The notes beneath the pieces are model-generated. The model ran no database searches. It saw nothing but the letters and a program-made list of their open reading frames with translations, and was not told the origin of the DNA. Of a DNA stretch of 64,000 nucleotides, positions 44,520 through 56,943 are shown piece after piece (position 1 is the first letter of the stretch; every line of letters begins with the position of its first letter). The position numbers were made by a program, and so were the translations under genes. The DNA comes from Oidiodendron maius Zn. Taxonomy: Eukaryota > Ascomycota > Leotiomycetes > Myxotrichaceae. The stretch is taken from contig KN832910.1 in the NCBI GenBank assembly GCA_000827325.1, positions 1-64,000 of the forward strand, in the 5' to 3' direction.

Positions 44520-45076
44520 GTCCTAGGCGTTTTGCGGGAAGAGCGTTGGCGACGAAATTAATGCTTGAGACTCCTTTTAGACCGACTCTTGGAGACAAAT
44601 ATGATTTGGGCATACAAACTTGACTCGACTTTATAAATTCAATAGTGATTAAAGGATAAGGCGAATCCTATTTGAATTCGAATAATAAGGAGCTACCAAC
44701 TGTCGAGAATCTCATTTGAATAGGAGATAAGGTAGTACAAATTATTACAAGTCAAGTTTTGAATTAAGAGATACGGCGATGTCTATATATATTACGGAAT
44801 CTATGCGAAGTCGACCTTCGGTATAATGCGAAGCATGTTTAAAGGACAAGCCATTTTCCGAAATCTCATTGCCACCTTGAAAATGCTTTCATGGTCGTAC
44901 TATGCGCCATCCTATTCGTCAAATAAAGAGATAAGGCAGTGATGATTACGGAGCGGCTCAAATGAGCAAAATGTTGATGGCGGGGCGAGCAGGATCCCGG
45001 TAATAGCTTTGTCCGCGGATATCAAATGGCGAGCTTAGTATAGAATATGTTAGGCATCTCAAATTGGAATCAGGGA
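44520..45076. other. intergenic, no gene seen
   Basis: Moderately AT-rich. A last exon of the transcription factor might reach into 44940-45010 if the GTAAGT at its 3' end is used as a donor; this is weakly supported. No repeats seen. Confidence 0.45.
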
Positions 45077-46861
45077 TCAATTTGAGTTTATAGCGCACTT
45101 ACCAGCCATCTGCCACCTTCGACCATAGTGCCAGCACGTCTCTCTTAACACTTCTAGGTCTTGAAACAATTGAACTCGATCTCTTCCATCATTGATGGCG
45201 ATCAACTCTTGTATGGCTCGGTATATTATGTAGCAATAGGTTGGAGAAAGAGTGGCTGAACCGATCTCCCCCAAGCAATTGTTGAAACTACGTGCCACAT
45301 CAATCACAATCCTCCCTGCAGTCTTCCGGGCCAGTGAAGACTTCGTAGTTGCGGCGTTACAGTTATTGTTATCGGCATCCAGATCTGTGGCTGGCGGAAT
45401 AGAGTGGGAATTCCCACTGTGGAGAACAAAAAGCGCGCTACGCGTGATGATCAGCAGCTCTTCATATTTGGCACAGCCTCGATACTTACGCAATGACCAT
45501 CGCCGAGGCCTCGCAATATGCGCAGAGAGTGCCGCCATTCTGCTCAATAAGAACCCATAGAAGTTGTCGGATTTCAGCATCAAGCCGTCCCACTTCTTCG
45601 CTACGGGCCTCTTGTTGAGCTGTATCTTCTCGTTGGTGGAGGCAGATAGCCTGATCTAGGAGAATGCATGCTTGAGCCACCCGGCCAAATATACCGATAG
45701 CATTGGTGGCTGGAAGGGCAGTAAAAGAAGCGTCGAGAGTGTCGGAATCAAGAGGAAGATACATAGGTATGGAGCTCCTCTGAACTGCGAACGGCTTACC
45801 AAGTGCTGTCTCCTCGATGTTGATGCATCTAATTGATTATTCAGTAGTGTGCCTCCGGCTCTCAACATCGCGTGGAATTCTATCGCTCAAATAAAAGGGA
45901 GCGGCTTACCTATCGCGAATGCATATACCCCACCATGTGTTACATCTTTCAGCATTTTCGAGCCAGGCATCGCTGTCTCTGGGAAGATTTGACTCTAACC
46001 GTTGATTTTGTAACCCCATCCAGTAGCCCATTCTAGCACACAATCCTATTGTATAGTAGGATGCTTCAACCAGCCCAGATGCATGCTCGTAACACGCAAT
46101 AAGGATGCCCGCTTGGGCCATCTCAATTGTCGCTTCTAGATGTGAGTTTAAGTGACCGTACTCGGTCTTGACGATTTTGTAGAGCGGGTCATGTGTTGTA
46201 TCGGACGATGGGTATCGAACCAGTAAACAAATACAAAGCAAGAGAAGCGAAAAGTCGGCCCTCTTTGTCTTGCTAAATTCTGTCATTCTTTTATAGAACA
46301 GCCTTTGCGACATGATCGGCATCCATGTATGAACATTTTGAAAATATACCTGGCAGGCTCCATACAGTTCTCCTGGTTTGGATTGGGCTAGGTCATGAAC
46401 TTCTTCGCTAAGGTCGGTCTCGGTCTTTACAGCTTCCAGCCGTTTAAGAAATGTGCCATGTTTGGTGATCTCTAGTGCACTGTTTGGCGGGTCTCCGGAC
46501 GCCAATCGAGCGGGGTGAGCATTGTTGAAAGTTTTATGAACCGCCAACCTCTCTACATCCTTCAAACGTCTGCGAAGGTAGCGGAGCTCGTCCACGAATA
46601 TGTTAGATGCCGGGTCTTCATAAACGCACTCGACATTATGCCTACGGTGAACCACAGAGTGTAAGTCCCGTGGCAACAGAATAAGGGTGATTAATAATAT
46701 CGGCTGATTGGCAAGCACACTCACTTCTGGCACGGGAGGCAGCTTGGCAGCCTCTTATCGCACTTCGTTTTCCGTCGCCGACAGTATACACAGACATTTT
46801 CTGCTCGCGGTAGATCGGATCCACTCGCCACTATCCTTTGAGAAGGTACATCGACATCCAT
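45077..46861 (-). CDS. Zn2Cys6 transcription factor with fungal_trans domain
   Basis: Four exons: 46861-46725, 46641-45910, 45828-45490 and 45437-45077 (522 aa). All junctions keep the frame and use GTGAGT/GTAAGC/GTAAGT donors. The binuclear zinc cluster spans the first intron: Cys24, 27, 34, 41, 44 and 51 in the spacing C-x2-C-x6-C-x6-C-x2-C-x6-C, with the basic run CRRRKTKCDK. A short linker with coiled-coil potential (DELRYLRRRLKDVERL) follows. The middle homology region is clear: YFQNVHTWMPIM, ASYYTIGLCARMGYWMGL, NTWWGICIRDRCINIEET and ALGKPFAV. Nuclear DNA-binding regulator; target genes unknown, though the protease or lost cluster genes nearby are candidates. A GTAAGT close to the stop leaves room for an alternative 3' end. 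Confidence 0.88.
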
Positions 46862-46959
46862 GGTTCGATCACTCTTACGTAAAACAGCCTAAAATTGTAG
46901 GCCCACAAGAACAGTGTTCCTTCCCATTGAAGATTTTAGCTTTCTCTTGCTCGAGATAA
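46862..46959. promoter_or_regulatory. short promoter gap between the transcription factor and a copia LTR
   Basis: Only 98 bp separate the start codon from the LTR that begins at 46960. The native promoter was probably interrupted, so the LTR may supply upstream signals. Confidence 0.4.
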
Positions 46960-47242
46960 TGTTGCGTCAAGTGGGGCTTAATTCAGGTGCACGTGATAGG
47001 CTCGTATTTTCAGGTAATAATACTCTGTATTTTCTAAGGGTGGGTTTAACCACCACCTTTATACTTCGTGACAGGACTAGAATTCCAAATACAGTCTCAA
47101 ATAACTCAAATCAAGTGGTTTCAGTATGCTTAACATATACTCCTTTATATAGTCTATAATATTAGTATTCAGAGCGCAAGTATCAGCATTTGAGCTAGTT
47201 ACTCAGCACCTAAACTGGACTAGCTTCCGGGATACTGCAACA
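46960..47242 (-). repeat. 3' LTR of the copia element
   Basis: 283 bp, still rich in CpG and GC compared with the element body. The first 94 bp align with 52288-52381; about fourteen differences, nearly all C-to-T or G-to-A towards the right-hand copy. Confidence 0.8.
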
Positions 47243-50200
47243 TACCCCCTCAGTTAAGGCTGCTGTATTCGATTAGATGTCTTATATCGACTAATCCTAG
47301 CTACCTAATAAAGGCCTAGTGTTTCTGGGCCGTAAGGGCCTTTATAAAGCCGTCAGAAGTCATCTTATCAGTCGATATCCACTCAATTTGAAGCCTTTTT
47401 TCAGCTACTTCTTGACATATCCAGTACTGGTGTATATCGATATGTTTGAGCTTAGTTGCTAGCTTAATTGCTGGGGTTAAGACGATTTGTATAGTCTGCT
47501 GGTTATTATATAATACCTTATATTCGTCCAGTTAAAGCTTAATTTGGTTGAAGAACTGGCGCCACTAGTATAACTGGGTTGAGGCATATAAGAGAGCCAG
47601 TAATTCAGCTTTAGTTGATAATCTAGTAACTGCCTTCTGCTTACTAGAGTGCTAGTCAATTAGTCCTCCAAACAGTTTGAATAAGAACCCTTCAGTGCTT
47701 TTCCGGGTATCGGTATCGTTAGTATAGGCTGCATCAGCTGAGTAGTATAGATCTGGATTAACCTGGTCACTACTTCCTTCTTGGCTGTATTCAATAGCCA
47801 GATATCATATATTATACAGGTATCTTACGATACGCTATACTGCTTCAATATGTTAAGGACTTGGATTAGTCAAGAATTCAGCCAGTTTGTTATTAGCCCG
47901 GGCTAAATCAGGCCTTGTATTAATTGTAGTATACCTGATTGAGCCTACTAGGGCCTGATACAGGTATATCTACTAATCTGTAGCTTGATCCTGGTTAGCT
48001 GAAGCTGCATTTATATCTATAGCTATTGGAGTGTTGAATCTAGGGCCTTTTATAAGGTTAAAAGAGGCTGCGATCTTCTTAATATATAAGTCCTGGCAGA
48101 GCTAGAGCTTAGTCTCACTTTGAATCACTTATATCCCTAAGAACCACTTTAGATCTCCTAGATCCTTGAACTTATATTAATTGAGCAGCTTCTCTTTAAA
48201 GGTAATAAAGTCAGCTTTATACTCTAAAGGATATAATATCACTATATTGTCTATATAAAAGAAGACAATTAGCCGGCCACTAGTAAAGAGACATAGCGAT
48301 TCAGGCACTTAAGTTAAGCCTAGCTCTTTTAGGGTCTTACTGAACTTATTGAGCTATATAAGGGGTGATCTGTATAAGCTATAAAGAGCTCTTAAGAGCC
48401 AACAGACCTTTCCAGGGACTCTAAATCCTTCTGGTTGATACATATATACGGTTTTGTCTAGTAGGCTATTAATAAATATATTTATAGCGTCTAGCTATAC
48501 TGCTTTTAGGCCAAATTTAACTATTATAGCTATAAGATACCAGAAAATTCAGGCTGCAAGTGTTGCTATATACTTATCCTGATTACTTGGAGGCTATAAA
48601 TCACCCTATATACAGATCCGAGCCTTATATTAGTCTAGAAAGCTATCCTTATTGAATTTGTATATAAATACCTACTTTAGAGGGAGTGGTTTGATTGTTA
48701 GGTCTATGGTTCAATAGTTGATTAAGGCCTAGGTGCCTCTTTTATCCAGGTTCTCTAGCTGTTTCTGAGCTGCTACTTTAAACTCAGCTATATATAGGTA
48801 TCCCTGAATGTCTGACCAGCTTCTAGAGGGGTCTAGGAGGTTGTTCTGATATAGTCTAGTCCTAGTAATTATAGGACAATTGATAAGGAAGGCAGTATAA
48901 TATAGAGTAAGTGTTTCTGGCTCTTCTAGGTAAGCTAGGTAGACCTAGTAACGTGGTTTTGGAGCCCTTCAACCTTCTATTATATTGGACTATACTAGGC
49001 CTTATGATATATTATAAGCTTTACAGGGCTTAAGGCCTATATTAGTAGATTTAATAATATTTTGACTTGGTGTTATAGGTATTGATACTAATAAATCAGG
49101 TATAGTATCTAATTTTAGTAACTGGCTAGCTTTGTTAGGACTAGTATTGACTATAATTGTATTCTGATTGGCTGGTTTAGGTATAATCTTAGATATTGGT
49201 TCAGGTATAGGTTCAGGAGTCAGAAGTGCTCCTACCCCCTGAATTTAAGTAGTCTTTTCAAGGCTATTTATTCTAATTAGAAGCTGTATTTAAGCGCCTG
49301 ATTTAGCTATATTTAGGCTTATATTTTGAAGTAGTTATATATAGAAATCCTTAATTTCATCCTTAAATTCAGGGCCTTCTAGAGTGTATAATTTGATTGT
49401 TTCTACTACTTTAGGGGCTAGTTCTAGGCTCAGATCCCTTGGATTATATCCACTAGCCTTATTAAAGGTTATATCTCTTGAGTATATTACCTACTATAAG
49501 CTAGGTATCCAGATTCAGAAGATATTAGTTAAGTTGTAGCCTACTAAATATCTAATATAAGCTCTAGGGATAAGCTTCTTAATCCTTAGAATCTTATATT
49601 TAAGGGTATAAGCTTTATACCTATAGACCTATATATAGCTACAATAAAGCTTAGAGTCTTTAACCTGCTTATAGGCCTAGAGTCTTTCAATAGGGGTCTT
49701 TTACTAAGCTTCCTGTTGTAGTAAGTAGTTAGATATATAACCTACTATATAGACTATTTTAGGCTAGAGGTGATCCAGGAGCTTTGAATCGATCTGTATT
49801 AATCTAACCCTTTTAAATATCATACCCCCTGATTGTTCTATAGCTCTATTCTGGTCTAGTGTATAAGGTATAGTACAGTTTTCAGTGATCCCTTTAGTAG
49901 CTAGCTAGCTATCCTACTCCCAGCCAAGGGTCTTTTTACTATCTAGCTGAAATACTCTCACTTAATAGTCCTAGCGGATCTGTATATAGGCTATATAGTC
50001 TTTTACAGTCCTTAAAATAGCCTTCTAGGTCTTGTTTAGGAGTATATAAATATAGTTTATAGCTGTAAGTCTATAAAGGAAATAAAGAACCTACTTAGCA
50101 CTAGCTAAGGGGCTTTGTTTGATTAAATCTATAGCTATAACCTTAAAGGGAGCCTTTGGTTTAAGGTTAGGAACTCTGCTGATTACCTTCTTAGCCTTGG

Positions 50201-52381
50201 ATACTGAACAGACCTTGTATTTAGATTGATTTGGACTGCTAGGTTGATCTATAGCCTTTATACAGTTGATTTGGATACCCTTAGTGGTATAAGGGAGTTG
50301 TTAGATAGTGCCTAGCCCTATATAGACAAATCGCTAGTATAGGATATCTAGAGAGATAGCTGGTTAAGGCTTAGGATTAGTCGATTTTGTATATTTACCT
50401 ATATATAAGGCTACTAGCTAGCTGCTAGAAGGTTGGTATTTGACTATATAGTGATTATTGATATTATTGATTATACACTAGATTTAGCCTCCTTTAGTTA
50501 GCTGACTATTTGCCTGATCCTAGTATATCCTGCTTTTATTGGCTAGCTTTAGGGATACTAGGTTAGTAGGGAAGTTAGGGCTATAAGAGACGTTATTAAA
50601 GGTAACTCTATAGTCCCCTGTTAGGTATTGAACTGTAATATCAACATTACTGGTTCCTAGCATTTTAGCAGTATCTCCGCCAGCTAATATATTGTACAGG
50701 TTTAGAGTATAACTCTTAAAACATGATTTGTTATAATATATATAGATATTTATAGCTGAATCTAGGAGGAAGCTATTATATAGTAGCTAATCAGAGCCCT
50801 CTTTAGCTAAGAAGGATTGAGCTGAATATACAATGAATATATCCTTTAGGTCTAGCTTCAAATATATAGCCTTTAAGTCTAGCTTTGAATATATATAGAA
50901 TACAACCTTTAAGGCTAGCTTTAGAGCCTTCTTTTCAGCTGTATTTGTATCTATATTTATGTCTGTATTAGCTATATTAGGCTGATTTGATTGTATTAGC
51001 TAATCTGTAAGCTAGTAAGGTATAGCCTTATATATAGCGTCTTTTAGCTGTTTAGTCGTTCTTAGTATATTCTGGATAAGCTGTTTGATCCTTTGGCTAG
51101 GTATCTAGCCAGCTAGGCTTTTACTAGGGTTTAGAGTCTAGCAGTCCTTATAAAGGTGGTTCTTCCTATATATACAGGGGTTCCTGCTTGTATTACAAGC
51201 TCCTGATTGGTTGTTTTGAGCCTTTTCTAGCTCTTGATTAGCTGGATCCTTTGAATCCTAGCTGTCTGGCTAGCCTAGTTCACTAAACGCTAAGAAGGCT
51301 GTATGCTTTGTATATATAGCCCTAGAGTTTAGGGACTTCTGGTGGTCTCGGAACACCTGGATTAGCTGATATAGCTTAATATTATAGCTCCCTTCTATTA
51401 GCCTAATATTCTAGATTGAGAAGAAGGTTGGATATTTGCTCTAGATAGCCTTAATAAAGTCAAATAAGGGCCTGCTACTCTAGGTCTCTAGCAAATTAAT
51501 CTTTTGATACTTTCTTATAACTATATCCTACTTTAGAAGCTAGGGCTTAACTAGGGTTATATAATCAAACGTTTTTAGAGCTTGATACTCTCTAATCAAC
51601 TGTTATTCTCTAATCTTTATACTTGGCTGGAACTTTCTTTTAAGGCTTACTAGGATATTATATATTATAAGGCAGTTTATAGTATATATAAAGTGATCCT
51701 TTAATATTGACTACTGGATCTGGAACCTTATATCCTTAATAAGGGTCTTCTTGGCTATATATTTCTTTTCTTGGTATTGATACTAGCTTGTTAGGAAGCT
51801 ATATAACTGGAATTCAGAGGTTGTAAGGTCCTTCCATATAATCTATAGCTCTATTTAAGCTGTTTCAATCGATTCAGTAGCTGCCCTTTGATATATATCC
51901 TCGAATTTTGGTTTAACTAGAGGCTCTAGCTTTATAAGCTTAGAGTCTTTAATATCAGGGTTAATATACTCCTAAATATCACTCTTTTTAGCTACTGTTT
52001 TGACTGTTTCAATCTATTTGAACCAGTTATCTTTACCCTCTAGTATAAGGTTAATCTTAATATTAGTTGATATATTATATTAAGTGGTTATATTGTAATA
52101 TTTGAATATATTTAGTGTTTTTAAGAGATTTCGATGATTATATAACCAGTATACTTTACTTCGATGTTTTTAGGAGGCTTTGTAGTAGTAGTATCTAATA
52201 CCTTATAGCTATAGCTTTCGATTTGATATATTGTAGTATAGTAAATTAAATGTAAAGGTACTTTTTGTATTAATCTGGACTTATAACTGTTGCATTAAGT
52301 AGGGCTTAATTTAGGTGTATATAATAGGCTTGTATTTTCAGGTAATAATACTCTATATTTTCTAAGGGTAGGTTCAACTAC
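46960..52381 (-). mobile_element. Ty1/copia LTR retrotransposon (RIP-degraded)
   Basis: Fossil copia element on the minus strand. Its 3' LTR is at 46960-47242 (TGTTGC at one end, GCAACA at the other), next to a polypurine tract near 47245-47252. The 5' LTR survives only as 52288-52381, cut off by the neighbouring chromovirus. Between them, read leftwards, come gag (about 51300-52200), integrase (about 49450-50600), reverse transcriptase (about 47900-48700) and RNase H (about 47440-47750). The order integrase before reverse transcriptase makes it copia. The coding region is broken dozens of times in the RIP style, so it is old and inactive. Confidence 0.8.
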
Positions 52382-52662
52382 TATAACAGCCTGGCTACTA
52401 TAAGCTTTATAAAGGGAGGCAGTAGCCAGTTAAGGTACTATATTAATAAAGACAATTAAACTAAGGAGAGAAAAGTTCTCTATATAAACAATCAACTATA
52501 TAAATACTGCTTAGCCTAGATTAAGTCTAGTACTAAAGGGATATAGCAAATCGCTAGTAGCTGATCCGGTCCGCTAGTCCTAATCTATCACTAATCCTCC
52601 TTAACTACTATATCCAGATCCTAGCTACAACTATACTGCCCTAGCCTAGCTAGGCAGTCATA
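52382..52662 (-). repeat. 3' LTR of chromovirus copy 2
   Basis: About 281 bp. Reverse complement of the LTR at 6916-7210 over its full length, but almost all CpG sites are gone (the terminal TGTGACAG word has become TATAACAG). Confidence 0.8.
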
Positions 52663-55104
52663 CTACCCCCCCCTTTAAGTAGCAGGTACCCTTAACTATA
52701 GTAGTCAAGTAAGTATATCAGGCCTATTGTTTATTAGATCCTTGTAGCTATTATATCCCTGCTCCTAAGCCTTAATCCAGTCGACTAGTCTATATAGCAG
52801 TCCTAGCTGCTATAGATATTTAGTATAGAAATTATATAGTTTATATAGGGAGTATTTGAAATCTAAGGCTAGGTAGAAGTTAAGGTCTTTATTATAGCTA
52901 ATCTAGCTAGTCTAGTATAGCAGCTTACTCTATAAGAGCTTAGTAGCTAGTATTTTATCTACTTTATACTTAGCTTTATCTATAATATATATAGACTCTA
53001 GCTCTAGGTTATATTGCTCTAGTAAAGGGTTATCTGCTACCTTATATAGCTAGTCTATATAGAATATATTATATACCTTAATAGAGTCTAGTAGCTTCAG
53101 TTAATAAGAGTAGCCTACCTTCCTTAAGATCTTGAAAAGGCCCTTATTCTAGTTGTCTAGCTTCTTGCTAGATTATAGTATATACTAGCCTTTTCAGGTA
53201 ACCTAGACCTTATCCCCTATATTAAAGTTAGGGACCTATTAGTATAGATTAATATTATACTCTTTCTTATACTAAGCCTTCTTAATAGCTTCTTTACTCT
53301 TATTAAGGGCCTCTTCTATACAGGTAGTAATATCCTTAGTATATTTCTAGCTAAGCTATAGTATAGTGTTAGCTAGTACTAGCTATAGCAGAGTCTAGTT
53401 AAAGAAGGTTTAGGATAGATAGCTGTTCTAGACTTTATATAGAGATAAGCTACTAAGACTACTATAGGGTAGGGTCAATTAAGTATAGTTGATTATTAGC
53501 AGGTAGTCTAACTAGTTATTCTAGTAGTAGCTTATAAAAGAGTATAGATATAAATTATTATATTAGTTAATAATCTCAGTTTAGCTATCTGTCTATAGAT
53601 GATTAGTAGTTAATAGCTTATACTTGATCCCTAATATATAGTAAAAGGTAGCCTAAAACTCTAATATAAACTAGAGACCTTAGTCTAAGACTATTAAATC
53701 AGGGGCTCTATAGTATTAGTAGATATATTAGATAAATAGCTAGACTAAGTCTTTAGCGTTTATAGTCTTAAAGCAAAGGATAGATATTGCTTACTTAATA
53801 AGCCAGTTAACTATAACCAGTATAGTATTAAACCCCTTCTTGTCTAGCAGGAAACTCTTGAAGTCTACTAATATATCCTTCTAGAGCTTGTCTGGTATTA
53901 GTAAGGGGTATAGTAAGCTAGAGGTCTTATCTCTAGATATATAGGATCTATAATAGATATAGTAGTTATATATATACTACTTAATATCTAACTATATACC
54001 TAGCTAGTAGTAGTATAGCTATAAGAGCTAGTAAGTCTTGTCTTTATCTGGATAGGTAGTTGATATCTAATTATAAGCTTCTTGGATTAGCTCTATATAG
54101 AGGTTATCTAGAGTAGTAGAGACAACTAATTGACCTATATATAGTAATAGTCTATCCTTGATAGTATATTTATCTAGAGTAGCTAACTTGGCCTATATAT
54201 AGAGGGCTTCCAGGGACTCTATATCCTTATTAGCCTAAAGTATCCAATTAACTAGATTATTAGACTTATTGAAAGAGTCTTCTTCTTTAATAGATAGCAG
54301 GTCAATTGCTAATATCTTAATACTTAAATCCTAAAGAACTCTAGAATCTACCTAGTCCTAGGATAGGAAGATATAGGTCTAATATTAGGTCTTGATTCTA
54401 TCTTAAGCAGCAACTTTAGTATCCCTCTAGGTAAATATATCTGCTTTCTGGTTCTATTTACTAGACCTATAGGATATAACAAAATAGTATTCAGCTAGTG
54501 CTTCAGTCTAATAAGCCTAATAGCTAGTTAGCTACTTTATTGATATAAAGTACTCTAGAGCCTTATAGTTAGTATAGATTTTGATCTGTTTTATAGTCCC
54601 CTAGAGCTCTAGACACTACTTGGCTAGTAATCTAACTATAGCTAGTATTTCCTTATTATATATCTTATAGTTATACTTAGTAAGTACTATAGTCTTTAAG
54701 AAGTAGGCAACTAGATACTATTCCTTATTAGAGTAGAGCTATAATAGAATACTAGTAATCACTCTGTCTAATATATCTGTTTCAATTATTAACTTATATT
54801 TAGGGCTATAATAGTATAGTATTAGTATAGCTATAAGCTATAGCTTTAGCTCCTTAAAAGCCTCCTAGTACTACTTATTGAATATAAATGGAATATTAGT
54901 CTTTATAAGTTAGATTAAAGGCTTAGTAATTCTTCTATAGTCCTAGATAAAGCATCTATAAAAGTTATAGAAGTCTAGGAATAACTAGATTCCCTTTACT
55001 ATAGTAGGAGTAGTCTAGTTAACTATTATAGAGACCTTTTCTAGATTAACTTTAATACTATCTATAGTAATAATAAAGCCTAGATATTTAGTAACATGTA
55101 TATA

Positions 55105-56943
55105 CAGTAAGTCGCTTAAGACAGTAACCTGTTTATTTTCTATAATTTCCTACTCTACTATACTTTACTCTACTTTTTCTCTACTATATATTATAGAATC
55201 AACTTCTAATAAATATAAGGTTATCCTTACCCTCCAAGCCCTTAAATATAACCCCTGTCTTAATGTTATATATATAGCCAAAATCTATAGTACTCTACTT
55301 AAAACAGTCCTTGATTAATATAGTAGCTGATTATTACAATATAATATTCAACCTAAATCTCGAAAGCTTACTAATTTAGAAGAATCAGTAATTGTTTAAT
55401 ATATTCTTAACCTTGATTCTAAAGGGTTTCTATCTAGACTTTGTAGTATAGAAGATATAGCTAATTATCTGCTTACTAAACGAAATACAGGATATATCGG
55501 AATATACTAGGCTTCTTGCTTTATACAATAATAACTATAGCTTATTATATATTTTAATCAAAAATACAATTACTAGAGAGCTAAATACAAAGATCCAATT
55601 ATAATTAGTGGCTAGTTTTTACTCCTTAAGAATACAATTATAAAGTATAGGATTATAGATATAGATATCTATAATTTTAATAAGACTAGCTTTATAATAG
55701 GTATTATCTTAATAGTAATAGTAGTTATAAGCTTAGAGAGGTCTAGTAGAGTAAAGGTAAAGCAGCCTAGTAATCGCAAATAGGTTATAGTAATCTAGGC
55801 TATAGATATACTTAGCTAGTTACTACTGCTATTTATAGTTATAAAGGGTATATATATTCTACTCTTCTAGTATAATAAGTTCAAATTACTAAAGGGTTAG
55901 AGGCTCTCTATTAGTAATAACAGATAGACTATAAATGAGATTAGTCTAGATTAGATCAAGCATTTTAAATTATATATATAGCCTTGAAAAGTAGATAGAT
56001 ATTGATTCCTAATACTTGATAGCTATAAATCCTACTACTTAACCAAATTCAAGCTTTTCTATTAGGACTATAATATTATTATACTTTATATACCTCTTTA
56101 TTCCTCTTATATTCTCTAGCTACTTGATATAGGCTGTTTTAGTCTATTGAAAAAGTTATATAGCAAGCAAATTAAGGGTTTAATATATAGTAGTTAGACT
56201 TATATTATAAAGGAGGATTTCTTTCTAGTATTCCAGGTAGTATTCTAAGAGTTAATAACTATACAAAATATCCAGGGAGGCTTTAGAGGGACTGGAATTA
56301 TACCTTTTAATCCTTAGCAAGTCCTAGATATCCTCCTTCCTTATACAAAAACACTAACTCCTTTAAACTTATATCCTAGTATAGCCTAAACTTAGAACTC
56401 TAGAACTCTAAAGAATACAACTAATATCTTATAATAGTCTACCTTTATTAAAACCTGAATTAATTACTATTAGAGTAGCTCTCTAATATAGGCTATTGAT
56501 ACTATAGACTAATTTACTAAAGGTTTAGTAATAATTATATATAAGATAGCTCTATTATAGTTATAGATTACTGAGCTAAAAGAGGCAAATAAGAGGCTTA
56601 GTAAACATTATAAGCTAAAAAAAACTAGACTATAAAAAGGAGGATTACTTTCTATAGAAAAGATAGAGGAGTTAGTAGGTTATATTAATATAGATAGCTA
56701 GTAAAGTAAGGAAATAGGTAGTAGTAGTAGTTAAGGGTAAGGTATACAATTATATATTTGGTACTATAGTAATTACAGTAAGACTAGATATAATATATAT
56801 ACCTATTAAATAGTACTAGAGACCTTTAAGGAAGAGGATTAATATATTAATAATTAGTTTTAGAGTATTATAGTTGAATAATAATTAATCTTATACTAGA
56901 GTTATAGAAAAGTAAACAGTTTACTATCCTAAGCAACTTACTG
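55105..56943 (+). mobile_element. second pogo-like DNA transposon, nested in the chromovirus
   Basis: 1839 bp bounded by CAGTAAG on the left and CTTACTG on the right, with TA on both sides. The inverted repeats run about 45 bp and share GCTTA, AGTAA.CTGTTTA and TTTTCTATAA. Inside, plus-strand pieces match pogo transposase: EESVIVQYILNLDSKGF (helix-turn-helix), a YNF/DETGF-type catalytic segment, LILDSYKSYYL and LLDIGCFSLLKK. It is strongly RIP-degraded, with many stops, and belongs to a different subfamily from the element at 34548. Host sequence resumes on both sides of the TA. Confidence 0.8.
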
